From contig NZ_CP059067.1 in assembly GCF_017795745.1 (NCBI RefSeq), positions 5,208,001 through 5,272,000 on the forward strand: DNA of 64,000 nucleotides, read 5' to 3'. Both the position numbers and the translations under genes were made by a program. This DNA is from Rhizobacter sp. AJA081-3 (GTDB taxonomy: Bacteria > Pseudomonadota > Gammaproteobacteria > Burkholderiales > Burkholderiaceae_C). A model generated the notes under the pieces. The model saw only the letters and a program-made list of their open reading frames with translations, did no database searches and was not told where the DNA came from. How positions within the stretch are numbered: the stretch's first letter is position 1; each line of letters begins with the position of its first letter. Below, one piece after another: positions 30,529-39,400 of the stretch.

Positions 30529-31422
30529 TCAACTGTAGTCGACAGTCTCGACGTAGCGCGGATCCTCGTGCAATCCCCAATAGGCCTGTTGCAATTGCAG
30601 GGTCACCGGGCCGAAAGCCCCGCTGGCGCGGCCGGCCACCGGCACGCCGTCGACGCGGCTGATGCCGATCACGCCCCCGCCGGTGCTGCTGAGGAACACC
30701 TCGTCGGCTCGCTTCAGGTCGGCCACCGGCAGCGAGGCTTCGCGCACCGGGATGCCGTGCGCGCGCGCCAGCTCGATCACCGTGCGGCGCGAGATGCCCT
30801 CGAGCACGCCGGCCGCCGGCGTGACCAGCGTGCCGTCGACGAGCGCGAAGACGTTGAAGCCCGGCCCTTCGGTGATGTCGCCAGCGGCGTCGACCAGCAC
30901 CACCGTCTCGCCGCCGCGCTCGTAGGCCTGGAACAGTGCCGTGACCATGTCGAGCCAGTGGTAGTTCTTGATGCGCGGGTCGACGCTGGCCGCGGCGATG
31001 CGCTGCACGTCGCTGACGATCAGGTCGATGCCGCGCGCCTGCTTCGCCGGGTCGGCGATCCACACGAACGGGATCGCGAAGGCCATGAAGCGGTTCGTGC
31101 AGCTGCGCGGGTCGCGCGAGCCCGGGGCCGGCATGCCGCGCGTGCACAGCACCTCGACGTAGGCGTCGCGCAGCCCGGCGCGGCGCACGCATTCGTGCAT
31201 CACCGCGCGCACCTCGTCGCGGGTCTTGCCGGGGTTCAGGCGCAGCCGGTCCATGCTGGCGAAGAAGCGGTCGACGTGGTCGGACAGGCGGAAGAAGCGC
31301 CCTTGCCACACGTGCGCGACGTCGTAGGTGGCGTCGCTGTGCAGGAAGCCCCAGTCGAAGATGGAGATCTTCGCGTCCTCGGGGGCGACGTAGCGGTCGT
31401 CGATGTAGGCGCAGCCTTGCAT
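30529..31422 (-). CDS. Class IV aminotransferase (branched-chain / D-amino acid type)
   Basis: 297 residues, fold type IV PLP enzyme. The PLP lysine is in RIKNYHWLD (about 152), and the phosphate-binding end is SSTGGGVIGISRVDG. Related to IlvE, D-alanine transaminase and aminodeoxychorismate lyase; the exact substrate is not decided by sequence. It is divergent from the SLOG-like gene, with 47 bp between. Confidence 0.82.
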   Translation of the reverse strand: MQGCAYIDDRYVAPEDAKISIFDWGFLHSDATYDVAHVWQGRFFRLSDHVDRFFASMDRLRLNPGKTRDEVRAVMHECVRRAGLRDAYVEVLCTRGMPAPGSRDPRSCTNRFMAFAIPFVWIADPAKQARGIDLIVSDVQRIAAASVDPRIKNYHWLDMVTALFQAYERGGETVVLVDAAGDITEGPGFNVFALVDGTLVTPAAGVLEGISRRTVIELARAHGIPVREASLPVADLKRADEVFLSSTGGGVIGISRVDGVPVAGRASGAFGPVTLQLQQAYWGLHEDPRYVETVDYS

Positions 31423-31469
31423 GATCGCGGCAGGGGGTGGCGGTGCGCCGCAGTATGCTCCGCCGGCCC

Positions 31470-32081
31470 ATGCCGCCGCACGACCGCATCGCCACCCGCC
31501 CCGCGCCCGGCTTCGAGCCGCGACAGGTGCTGCTGTTCTCGGGCCACCGGGTCGATGCGCCGGATCGGCCGCAGCCGCGCTTCCCGCCCGGCAAGGTGGC
31601 GGCCGCCGCGCGCCGCATCGACGAGGCGCTCGCCCACTGGCAGGCGGGGCCGCAGGACCTGGCGATCACGCAGGGCTCGGCGGGGGGCGACCTGCTCTTC
31701 GCCCACGCCTGCCAGGAGCGTGGCGTTCCGCTGCAGCTGATGCTGCCGCTGCCCGAGGCCGAGTTCGTGCGCCGAGCCGTCGCGCCGAGCGCCGAATCAG
31801 CGCGCTGGTGTGCCGCGTGGTCGCACGTGCGCGCGCGCCTCTCGCTGGCGCCGCTGTTGTTGCCCGAGGCCGCTGGCAGCCCCTTCGAACGCTGCAACCG
31901 CTGGATGCTCGACACCGCACTCGGATTCGGGGATTCGCGCCTGCGCCTGATCTGCCTGTGGGACGGCGGCGGCGGCGACGGTCCGGGCGGCACCGATCAC
32001 CTGGTCGAACAGGCCCGCCGCCAGGGCGTGCCGGTGACCTGGATCGATACCCGCCGCCTCCGCAGTGTGAACAGAGCCTAG
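31470..32081 (+). CDS. SLOG-like nucleotide-sensor domain protein
   Basis: About 203 residues, single Rossmann-like domain. The order is LLFSGHRVDAP, then ITQGSAGGDLLFAHACQERG with the glycine-rich nucleotide loop, then LQLMLPLPEAEFV, the pattern of SLOG/YspA-like domains that bind or process nucleotides and sense signals in conflict systems. No catalytic claim is possible. ATG 31470 is used; an ATG at 31455 is possible. Its stop shares the palindrome CTAG with the stop of the caspase-like gene running the other way, so the two are tail to tail. Confidence 0.6.
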   Translation: MPPHDRIATRPAPGFEPRQVLLFSGHRVDAPDRPQPRFPPGKVAAAARRIDEALAHWQAGPQDLAITQGSAGGDLLFAHACQERGVPLQLMLPLPEAEFVRRAVAPSAESARWCAAWSHVRARLSLAPLLLPEAAGSPFERCNRWMLDTALGFGDSRLRLICLWDGGGGDGPGGTDHLVEQARRQGVPVTWIDTRRLRSVNRA

Positions 32082-35065
32082 GCTTGCAGTTCGGCGATGC
32101 CCTGCGCCAGGGTGTCGGCGATCGGGTCATCGCGCCCGCGCAAGGCCTCGAGCAGGCGCTGCAGCACTGGCAGCACCGATTTCAAGGTGTCGGCATCGCC
32201 GAGGCTGCGCATGCGCGCGTAGCTGGTGTGGGCGTCGCCCGCTTCGCCGAGCAGCAGCTGGCACTGGCCGAGGTCGGCCCAGGCCCAGCGGTCGTTGCGC
32301 CGCGCGCCGTGCACCTGCCGCGCGATGGCCTCGACTGCCTTGCGCAGCGAAGCGCGCTGCTGCGTCGCGGTGCTCTGCTTCATCTCGATCGGCAGCACGA
32401 TGGCATTGACGAGGTTGTACGAGCTCAGCACCTCCAGGCGCTCGGCCGCCTCGATGCGCGCGCCGTCCTGGAAGGCGAGCAGGGCCTGGTCGAGCTGGTC
32501 GAGCCGCCGGTGGTTGCCGCCGAGCATGCCCAGGCAGTCGGCCAGGTGCGCCGCCAGGGCCTGCTCGCCCTCGGACGCCGCGCCGTCGTCGAACAGCGTC
32601 GCGTGCCATGGCGAGGCGCGCAGCATCGCCACCGTCTGCTCGAGCACGGCCACGGCGCCGGGCAGGTCGGCGGCGTCGCGGCAGTCCTTGGCTTCTTCCT
32701 TGCGCGCCTTGACTCGGGCCGCCAGGCGGGGCAAGTGGGTGCCCGGGTCGCCGGCCGCACGCACTGCGCTGGTACCGACCAGCTGGACCAGATCGGCGCG
32801 CCCGCCCTGCCGCGCCCAGCGCCGCACCTGCACCGACAGCAGGTCGAACTGCAGCGCGCGCTGCGGGTCGCCGGCCAGCTCGGCGGCGCTGTAGCGCCAG
32901 TGCATGTAGAGCCAGGCGGCCAGTCGCCGCTCCTGCGCGGCGCGGCGCGAGCGCTCGATGAGCGACTTGCCGACGTCGTGGAACAGGATCGGCGAGATGC
33001 CCGTGCTCTCCTGGTCGTCGCTGAAAAGCAGGTTGGCGTCCTGCACCAGCTCGTCGTCCACCGCCGGCGGGTGGGCCGAGGCGTCGCTGTCGAGTGCCTC
33101 GCCGACGGCGCGGTAGACGAGCCCGACCTCGCCGCGGCGATCGGCCGCGAGCGTGGCCTCGAAGCGGTCGATCATCTGCTCGAAGGCCTGGTCGTCGCCG
33201 GCTTCGCAGCTGTAGGGCAGCGGCTCGAAGAGCCGCATCATGGCCTGCGCGTGCACCGGCGTGCCTTCGGGCAGCACCGCGGCGCCGTCGCGCGCCTCGA
33301 TGATGTGCACCGCGCCGAGGCGGTTCGTCGCCAGCCGCACGCCGGCCTCGTACATCACGTTCGGGCGCAGCGCCGTCCAGTCGATCAGGCACATGTCGGT
33401 GCGCCGGATCGATTCGAACAGCGTCTGCGCCACCAGGCGCGGCGTGTCGAGGTCGAGCAGCCGCGCCAGGCGCGGTTGCGCGTCGCGCGGCCCGCCGCCA
33501 TCGCGCAGCCGCCGCGACAGCTTGCCGGGCAGCTCTGCGGCGATGGTGCTGGTCCAGTTGCGCTCGCGGTACTCGACCGAGAAGGGGCACAGCACGAGCA
33601 CCTGCTCGGCGTGGCCGATGCCCTTGTAGGCGCTCGATTCCAGGCCGAGCTGGCGCACCGAGTCGAAGGCCGGCAGGTCGAGGTAGTGCGGCAGCTTGGC
33701 CAGGTCGCGCAGGCCGGTCTCGAACTTGCGCGCCAGCAGGTCCCAGGGGCGCAGGCCCTCGCCCATGCGCACCTGCTGCGCCGAATGCGCAGACAGGTTG
33801 AGCAGCTGCAGGTTGAAGGGGATGTCGATGTGCTCGCCCACGCGGTGTTCGCCGCCCACGCTGCACACGGTGACACCGCGCCGCGCCACCGAGCGCACGC
33901 CGAGCAGGAACACCACGCCCGGCTCGAAGCCGGTGAGGTCGAACACGGCCACCTCGGCGCGGCACAGCGCCTGCACGGCACGCACCAGGTTCTCCGGCGA
34001 TTCGAAGGCGCGCGCCACGGCCAGTTCGGCCAACTGCACAGGGCCCTGGCTGCCGGCGGCCTCGAGGATGGCCGGCCCGGTGTGGTCGAAGGCGCGGCGC
34101 ACGTGCTGCAGCAGCGGCGTGTCGGCGGGGCCGGGCGGGCGCTGCGCGGCCACGACGACGCAGCGCAGCGCCGGGCCGCCGGGCAGCGCGCCCTCGGCCA
34201 GCGCGTCGGCAATGGCGCCGTGCGTCGCCGGCTTGCGCGCGCCGGCGGCCGCGCCCGTGGCCGCGGTGAGCATCGGCAGCAGCCCGATCGCCGAGGCGAT
34301 GTCGCCCTTGGACTGGTCCGGCGAATGCACCTGCGGCCGCACCGCGTCGCCGCGGAAGCGCTCGCGCATGATCGCGTAGGCGCGGTCGCGCGCCTGGTTC
34401 AGCGTGAGCCGGCGCGGCGTGCCGTCGTCGGCGCGCAGCGCCTCGAGCAGCGCGCCGGTGAACATGGTGTAGGTCTCGTCGGCCGGCGCCCGCGCCGGCT
34501 CGCTCTGGCTGCTGGCGCACAGCAGCGCAGTGCCCTTCTGCGGTTCGTCGTCCTTGGCGCCGTCGCGCACCTCCCCGATGACGACCTGCGCCGCGGCATC
34601 GTCGCTCATCATCTCGCGCACCGCCGCGCTGGCGAAGCAGCAGTCGAGCACGAAGTACTTGCGCGCATGGCGCGCCTCGGACTTGACGGCCTGGTGCAGG
34701 TGCTTGAAGCGGTAGCGCGTGTCGGGCGCGTCCTGGCGGGAATCGTGCAGCGACAGCAGGTACTCCTTGTCGTCGAAGGAGCCGTGGCCGATGTAGTAGA
34801 CGATCACGTCCTTGCACACCGCCGCGCCCTCGCGCAGGAAGTCGCGGATGCGCTGGCCGAGCCGCGGCGCGGCCTCGTCGCTGTCGTACAGGTCGAGCAA
34901 GCGGCCCGCGGGCAGGCCGAAGCCGGCCGGGTCTTCGAAGTAGCGGCGCACGGCGTCGGCGGAAGCGCGAAAGCGCGGGTTGGACAGCCGCGGGTCGTAC
35001 GGGTAGGTGCCGGCCCCGAGCAGGATGACCTGCGTCGTCGCCGCGCTGGCGGCGCCGCTGGACAC
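32078..35065 (-). CDS. Caspase-like protease with two TIR/deoxyribosyltransferase-like segments and helical repeats
   Basis: 995 residues. Residues 10-240 are a C14 caspase-like domain: His94 in YYIGHG and Cys143 in FVLDCCFAS. Residues about 296-405 and 485-600 each end in a motif (VFDLTGFEPGVVFLLGV; LIDWTALRPNVMYEAGV) typical of nucleoside deoxyribosyltransferase/TIR-like folds that sense or cleave nucleotides. From about 690 the protein is helical and TPR-like. It starts at a GTG 2 nt after the stop of the 117-residue gene (TAG-CC-GTG), so it is coupled to it. No signal peptide or membrane segment. I infer a cytosolic signal-triggered death protease; no described family of this exact order is known to me. 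Confidence 0.75.
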   Translation of the reverse strand: MSSGAASAATTQVILLGAGTYPYDPRLSNPRFRASADAVRRYFEDPAGFGLPAGRLLDLYDSDEAAPRLGQRIRDFLREGAAVCKDVIVYYIGHGSFDDKEYLLSLHDSRQDAPDTRYRFKHLHQAVKSEARHARKYFVLDCCFASAAVREMMSDDAAAQVVIGEVRDGAKDDEPQKGTALLCASSQSEPARAPADETYTMFTGALLEALRADDGTPRRLTLNQARDRAYAIMRERFRGDAVRPQVHSPDQSKGDIASAIGLLPMLTAATGAAAGARKPATHGAIADALAEGALPGGPALRCVVVAAQRPPGPADTPLLQHVRRAFDHTGPAILEAAGSQGPVQLAELAVARAFESPENLVRAVQALCRAEVAVFDLTGFEPGVVFLLGVRSVARRGVTVCSVGGEHRVGEHIDIPFNLQLLNLSAHSAQQVRMGEGLRPWDLLARKFETGLRDLAKLPHYLDLPAFDSVRQLGLESSAYKGIGHAEQVLVLCPFSVEYRERNWTSTIAAELPGKLSRRLRDGGGPRDAQPRLARLLDLDTPRLVAQTLFESIRRTDMCLIDWTALRPNVMYEAGVRLATNRLGAVHIIEARDGAAVLPEGTPVHAQAMMRLFEPLPYSCEAGDDQAFEQMIDRFEATLAADRRGEVGLVYRAVGEALDSDASAHPPAVDDELVQDANLLFSDDQESTGISPILFHDVGKSLIERSRRAAQERRLAAWLYMHWRYSAAELAGDPQRALQFDLLSVQVRRWARQGGRADLVQLVGTSAVRAAGDPGTHLPRLAARVKARKEEAKDCRDAADLPGAVAVLEQTVAMLRASPWHATLFDDGAASEGEQALAAHLADCLGMLGGNHRRLDQLDQALLAFQDGARIEAAERLEVLSSYNLVNAIVLPIEMKQSTATQQRASLRKAVEAIARQVHGARRNDRWAWADLGQCQLLLGEAGDAHTSYARMRSLGDADTLKSVLPVLQRLLEALRGRDDPIADTLAQGIAELQA

Positions 35066-35067
35066 GG

Positions 35068-35421
35068 CTACCAGCCCCGCCCGTCGCGGCCCGCCAGGGC
35101 CCGGGCGATGTGGCCCGGGTCGGTGCCGTCGCCGCGGTAGACGACGCGGCCCTGGTGCTCGATCACCACCATGCCGGGCCGCTCGCGCGCCAGGTAGTCG
35201 GCCATCCCGCGCGATACCGGCATGACCGCCGGCGCCGGTACGTTCGCGCGCAGGCTGCTGCCCAGATCCATGGTGTCGCCCGCCACGCGTTCGAGCTGCG
35301 CCTGCACCTGCGACGACATGTCGAGCATGACTTCGCGCAGCGCGGCCGCATGCCGGCCCGCGTCGGCCAGCGACGCCGACTCGAAGCGGATGACGAAGGG
35401 CAGCGGATTGTCTTCGGTCAT
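35068..35421 (-). CDS. 117-residue effector-associated small protein
   Basis: Small alpha/beta protein without signal peptide. Visible segments are FVIRFESASLADAG, a helical region, MDLGSSLRANVPAPAV and a final GMVVIEHQGRVVYRGDGTDPGHIARAL. Its size, position directly before a caspase-like gene and predicted alternation of strand and helix recall the small effector-associated components described next to CHAT, caspase and trypsin-like effectors. Homology to that group (EACC1-like) is a hypothesis. No Shine-Dalgarno is evident at ATG 35421. Confidence 0.6.
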   Translation of the reverse strand: MTEDNPLPFVIRFESASLADAGRHAAALREVMLDMSSQVQAQLERVAGDTMDLGSSLRANVPAPAVMPVSRGMADYLARERPGMVVIEHQGRVVYRGDGTDPGHIARALAGRDGRGW

Positions 35422-35496
35422 GGCCGGCGCAAGGTAGCAGAAATGCCGGGCCGCCACCAGCGCCGCATGCCGGTTCAAACAGGGGAGAGCTTGCCC

Positions 35497-35525
35497 TTGT
35501 CCGCCCCCGGCACGAGTCCTAGACT
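35497..35525 (+). promoter_or_regulatory. Possible sigma-70 promoter of the metacaspase operon
   Basis: TTGTCC and TAGACT are separated by 17 bp, each matching the -35/-10 consensus at 4 of 6 positions. It lies in the 129-bp gap between the divergent 117-residue and metacaspase genes, 25 bp before the ATG. Weak by itself. Confidence 0.35.
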
Positions 35526-35550
35526 GGGGCCCCCTCTGCAGGAGACAGCG

Positions 35551-36378
35551 ATGACACGGCGCGCACTGTGCATCGGCATCAACAATTACCCGGGCACCCA
35601 GATGGACCTGGCTGGTTGTGTGAACGACGCGAACGACTGGGCCGACGAGCTCGGTGCCCGCGGCTTCGAGGTCAGGCGCCTGCTTGACGCCCAGGCGACG
35701 AAGGCCGCGATGCTCGCCGCCATGCGCGAGGTGATCGGCGCGGCCGCTGCCGGCGACACGGTGGTGATCACCTTCTCCGGCCACGGCACCTTCGTGCCCG
35801 ATGCCAGCGGCGACGAAAGCGACGGTCTCGACGAGGGCCTGTGCCCGTATGACCTGAAGACCGGCGGCGCGCTGCTCGACGACGAGATCCACGCCATCTT
35901 CGCCTCGCGCAAGGGCGGAGTGCACCTGGTGCTGATCTCCGACAGCTGCCACTCGGGCACGGTGACGCGCGCCGTGCCCGGCAGCGACGATGCCGACCTG
36001 CCGCGCCCGCGCTTCATGCCGATGGCCGCCTGGCTGCCGCCCGAGCGGCTGCCGCGTGCAGCCGCCGGCAAGCCCGCCGCGGTGAGCTCCGGCGAGTCGC
36101 CGTTCGCGCGGGCGGTGTCGCGAGGCGGCGGCGATCTGCTGCTGTCCGGCTGCAAGGAGGGGCCGAACAACTTCAGCTTCGACGCGCGCATCCGTGGCCG
36201 GCCCAACGGCGCCTTCACCCACTTCGCGCTGAAGGCGCTGAAGTCGCTGCCGCCCACGGCCAGCTACGCCGACTGGCATGCGGCGGTCACGCCGGCCTCG
36301 CTGCCCTCGGCCAGTTATCCGCAGTCACCGCAGATCGTGGGCAGCGCCGCAGCCCGCAAGCGACCCGTCTTCGGCTGA
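35551..36378 (+). CDS. Metacaspase-like C14 peptidase
   Basis: 275 residues. Catalytic His78 lies in FSGHGT and Cys133 in SDSCHSGT, the exact metacaspase signature. Start MTRRALCIGINNYPG is the usual beta-strand of the p20-like subdomain; PYDLKTGGALLDDEI and the late LLSGCKEG and GAFTHFAL segments also fit. Predicted Arg/Lys-specific, calcium-dependent cysteine peptidase. Only the protease domain is present, so it may act on partners encoded nearby. ATG 35551 has GGAGA. First gene of a three-gene operon. Confidence 0.88.
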   Translation: MTRRALCIGINNYPGTQMDLAGCVNDANDWADELGARGFEVRRLLDAQATKAAMLAAMREVIGAAAAGDTVVITFSGHGTFVPDASGDESDGLDEGLCPYDLKTGGALLDDEIHAIFASRKGGVHLVLISDSCHSGTVTRAVPGSDDADLPRPRFMPMAAWLPPERLPRAAAGKPAAVSSGESPFARAVSRGGGDLLLSGCKEGPNNFSFDARIRGRPNGAFTHFALKALKSLPPTASYADWHAAVTPASLPSASYPQSPQIVGSAAARKRPVFG

Positions 36379-36435
36379 CGGCCCCCTGCCGGCGCGTGCG
36401 CCGCCGCAACGAGAACACACCGAGGAGCCTTCGCG

Positions 36436-39400
36436 ATGGCGATCCAGATCAAGCTGGCAGGGCGCGCCGCCGCGCCGCAGCTGCCCGCGCTGCTGCAGGG
36501 CACGGCACGCTCGGGCACGCAGGCGCAGGATCCGTTCCTGCCCAGTGGCTACCTGCAGGCCACGGGAACCTTCGACGTCAGCGCCACCGCGCGCAGCGGC
36601 GACGACGCCGCCACGCAGCAGGCGCTGACGGCGCAGGACAGCGAGATCGTCGTGCTCGAACTGGCCGACGGCAGCACGCTGATCACCAGCGCGGCGCGCC
36701 TGCACGACGCACTCGCGCGCACCCGGCCAGAGCTGCTCGGCCCCGAGGGCGAAGTGCTGCTCGAGAAGCTGCGCACGGCGGGCGCCGCGCCCGGGCGCGG
36801 CATCGGCGAGGCCGTCGGCGGGCTGCTGTCGAAGGTCTATACCTTCGTGGCCGGCGGCGTACCGGATGCGATCGTCGACGAGGCGCTGTCGCAGGTCGGC
36901 AACCGGGCCGAGCTGGGGGTCAGCTGGGCCGGCACCAAGGCATTGATGTGGGCCATCGAGAAGCGGCTGGACCGGCAGCCGGGCCTGTACCGCTGGGTCG
37001 GCGGCACCGGCAAGGCCGAAGACCTCCAGCCGGCCGACCTGGCTTCGGCCAGCGAAGCGCTGCAGCAGCCGATGCTGGTGTTCGTGCACGGTACCGGATC
37101 GAGCACGCTGGGCAGCTTCGGCGAGCTGCGCAACGGCGACCGCGACCTGTGGGCTGCGCTCGAGCGCCAGTTCCCCGGCGGCATCTTCGCCTTCGAGCAC
37201 CGCACGCTGTCGCAGGGCCCGATCGAGAACGCGATCGAGCTGGTCAGCGCGCTGCCGCGCGGCGCGCAGGTGAGCCTGGTCTCGCATTCGCGCGGTGGCC
37301 TGGTCGCCGACCTGCTGTGCCTGGGCGACTTCGACGCGCTGATCGAGCGTTATGCCTACGCCTTCCCCGGCACCGGCGATGCCGATCCGGACGAGGCGCG
37401 GCGCGTCATCGGCGAGTTGCAGCAGGCGCATGCGCAGCAGCGCGACCAGCTGAGATCCCTGGCCCACCTGCTGCGCGACCGGCGCCCGGTGGTGCAGCGC
37501 TACGTGCGCGCGGCCAGCCCCGCCAACGGCACCAAGCTGGCCAGCGGCAACTTCGACGTGTTCCTGTCCGGCCTGTTGACGCTGATCGGCCAGGTGCCGC
37601 TGTTCTTCGGCAGCCCGTTCTACTCGGCCTTCAAGCGTGTCGTCATCGAGGTTGCGAAGAACCGCACCAACGCGCACCTGGTGCCCGGCATCGAGGCGAT
37701 GCTGCCGGATTCGCCGATGGCGCGGCTGCTGCGCGACGCGCCGGTGCGCGACGGCCTCGCGATGGCGGTGATCGCCGGCGACATCCAGGGCGGCCACCTG
37801 CTCAAGCGTCTGGGCGTGCTGCTCACCGACTTCCTGCTGTTCGACAACGACGACAACGACCTCGTCGTCAACACCACCGCGATGCTCGCCGGCATCGCGC
37901 CCAAGGCCTCGGCGCGCGTGCTCTTCGACCGCGGCGCCGACGTCTCGCACTTCCGCTACTTCAGCAACGTCGACACGCGCGCCGCGCTGCGCGACTGGCT
38001 GGTCGAGGCCGAGCCGCGCGCGCTCGACATGTTCCGCACGCTGCCGGCGCCGGGCGAATACGCCGCCGCGCTGGCCGAGGCATCGCGCGCGAGCCGCGAC
38101 GTCGAGGCGGCCGATCGTCCGGTGGTGGTGGTGCTGCCCGGCGTGATGGGCTCGCATCTGCGCGCCAACCGCAGCGACCGCGTCTGGTTCGACCCGCTGG
38201 ACATCGCCTCCGGCGGGCTGGCCAAGATCGCCTTCGAGCAGCCCGGCATCGAGGCCGACGAGCTGTTCGGCATGTTCTACGGCAAGCTGTGCAAGGAGCT
38301 GTCGCGCACCCACCGCGTCGAACGTTTCCCGTACGACTGGCGGCAGCCGCTGGACGTGCTGGCCGACCGGCTGGGCGAGTTCCTCGACCGCCTGCTGCAG
38401 CAGACCGACCGGCCGATCCGCCTGCTCGCGCACAGCATGGGCGGCCTGGTGGTGCGCGCCTGCATCCACAAGCGCCGCCCCGTGATGGATGCGGTGATGA
38501 AGCGCCCGGGCTCGCGGCTGGTCATGCTCGGCACGCCGCACCAGGGCGCGCACTCGATGGTCGAGAACCTGCTCGGCAAGGGCGACACGCTGCGCACGCT
38601 GGTACGCCTGGACCTGACGCACGACATGCAGGAGGTGCTCGACATCGTCGCCGGCTTCCGCGGCGCGCTTCAGCTGCTGCCCAAGCCGGGCTTCGTCGAC
38701 ATCTTCCAGGGCCAGAGCGACGGCGGCGCCTTCTTCGAGTACCAGCAGGCGCCGACCTGGCTGGCGATGAAGGGCAAGGTGCGCGACCTGTGGTTCGGCG
38801 ACGGCAAGGCGGGCACGCCGCCGCAGCCGGTGCTCGACTCGGCCGCCTGGCTGTGGACGCAGGACGGCCGCGAGCGGCCCGCGCTGCCGGCCGACTACGA
38901 GAAGAAGAGCGTCTACGTGTTCGGCGTGGCGCGCAACACGCCCTGCGGCGTGCGCGAGCAGGGCGGCCGCCTGCGCATGGTGGGCACGACGCGCGGCGAC
39001 GGCACCGTCACCTGGGAGTCCGGCCGCATCGGCGGCATCGGCAGCTTCTACTACATGCCGGCGGTGCACGGCGACCTGCCGTCCACCGAGGCCTACTTCG
39101 GCGCGATCGTCGAGCTGCTGGAGAACGGCGCCACCGCCGGCCTGCTCACGCAGCCGCCGGTGCTGCGCGCCGCGGAGGACGACCAGCCGGTCAGCTACGA
39201 CGCCGGCCCGCCGACCGCCGACGACCCGAGCACGGTCGAGCTGGGCCTGCTCGGCGGCGCGGTGAACGACCGCGTGCCCAAGCCGCCGAAGTTCCGCCTC
39301 GAGGTGGCCGTCAAGGCGATGGACCTGCGTTCGGTGCAGCAGCCGATCATGGTCGGCCAGTACGAGCAGGACACGATCGCCGGCCCGCAGTTGCTGATCG

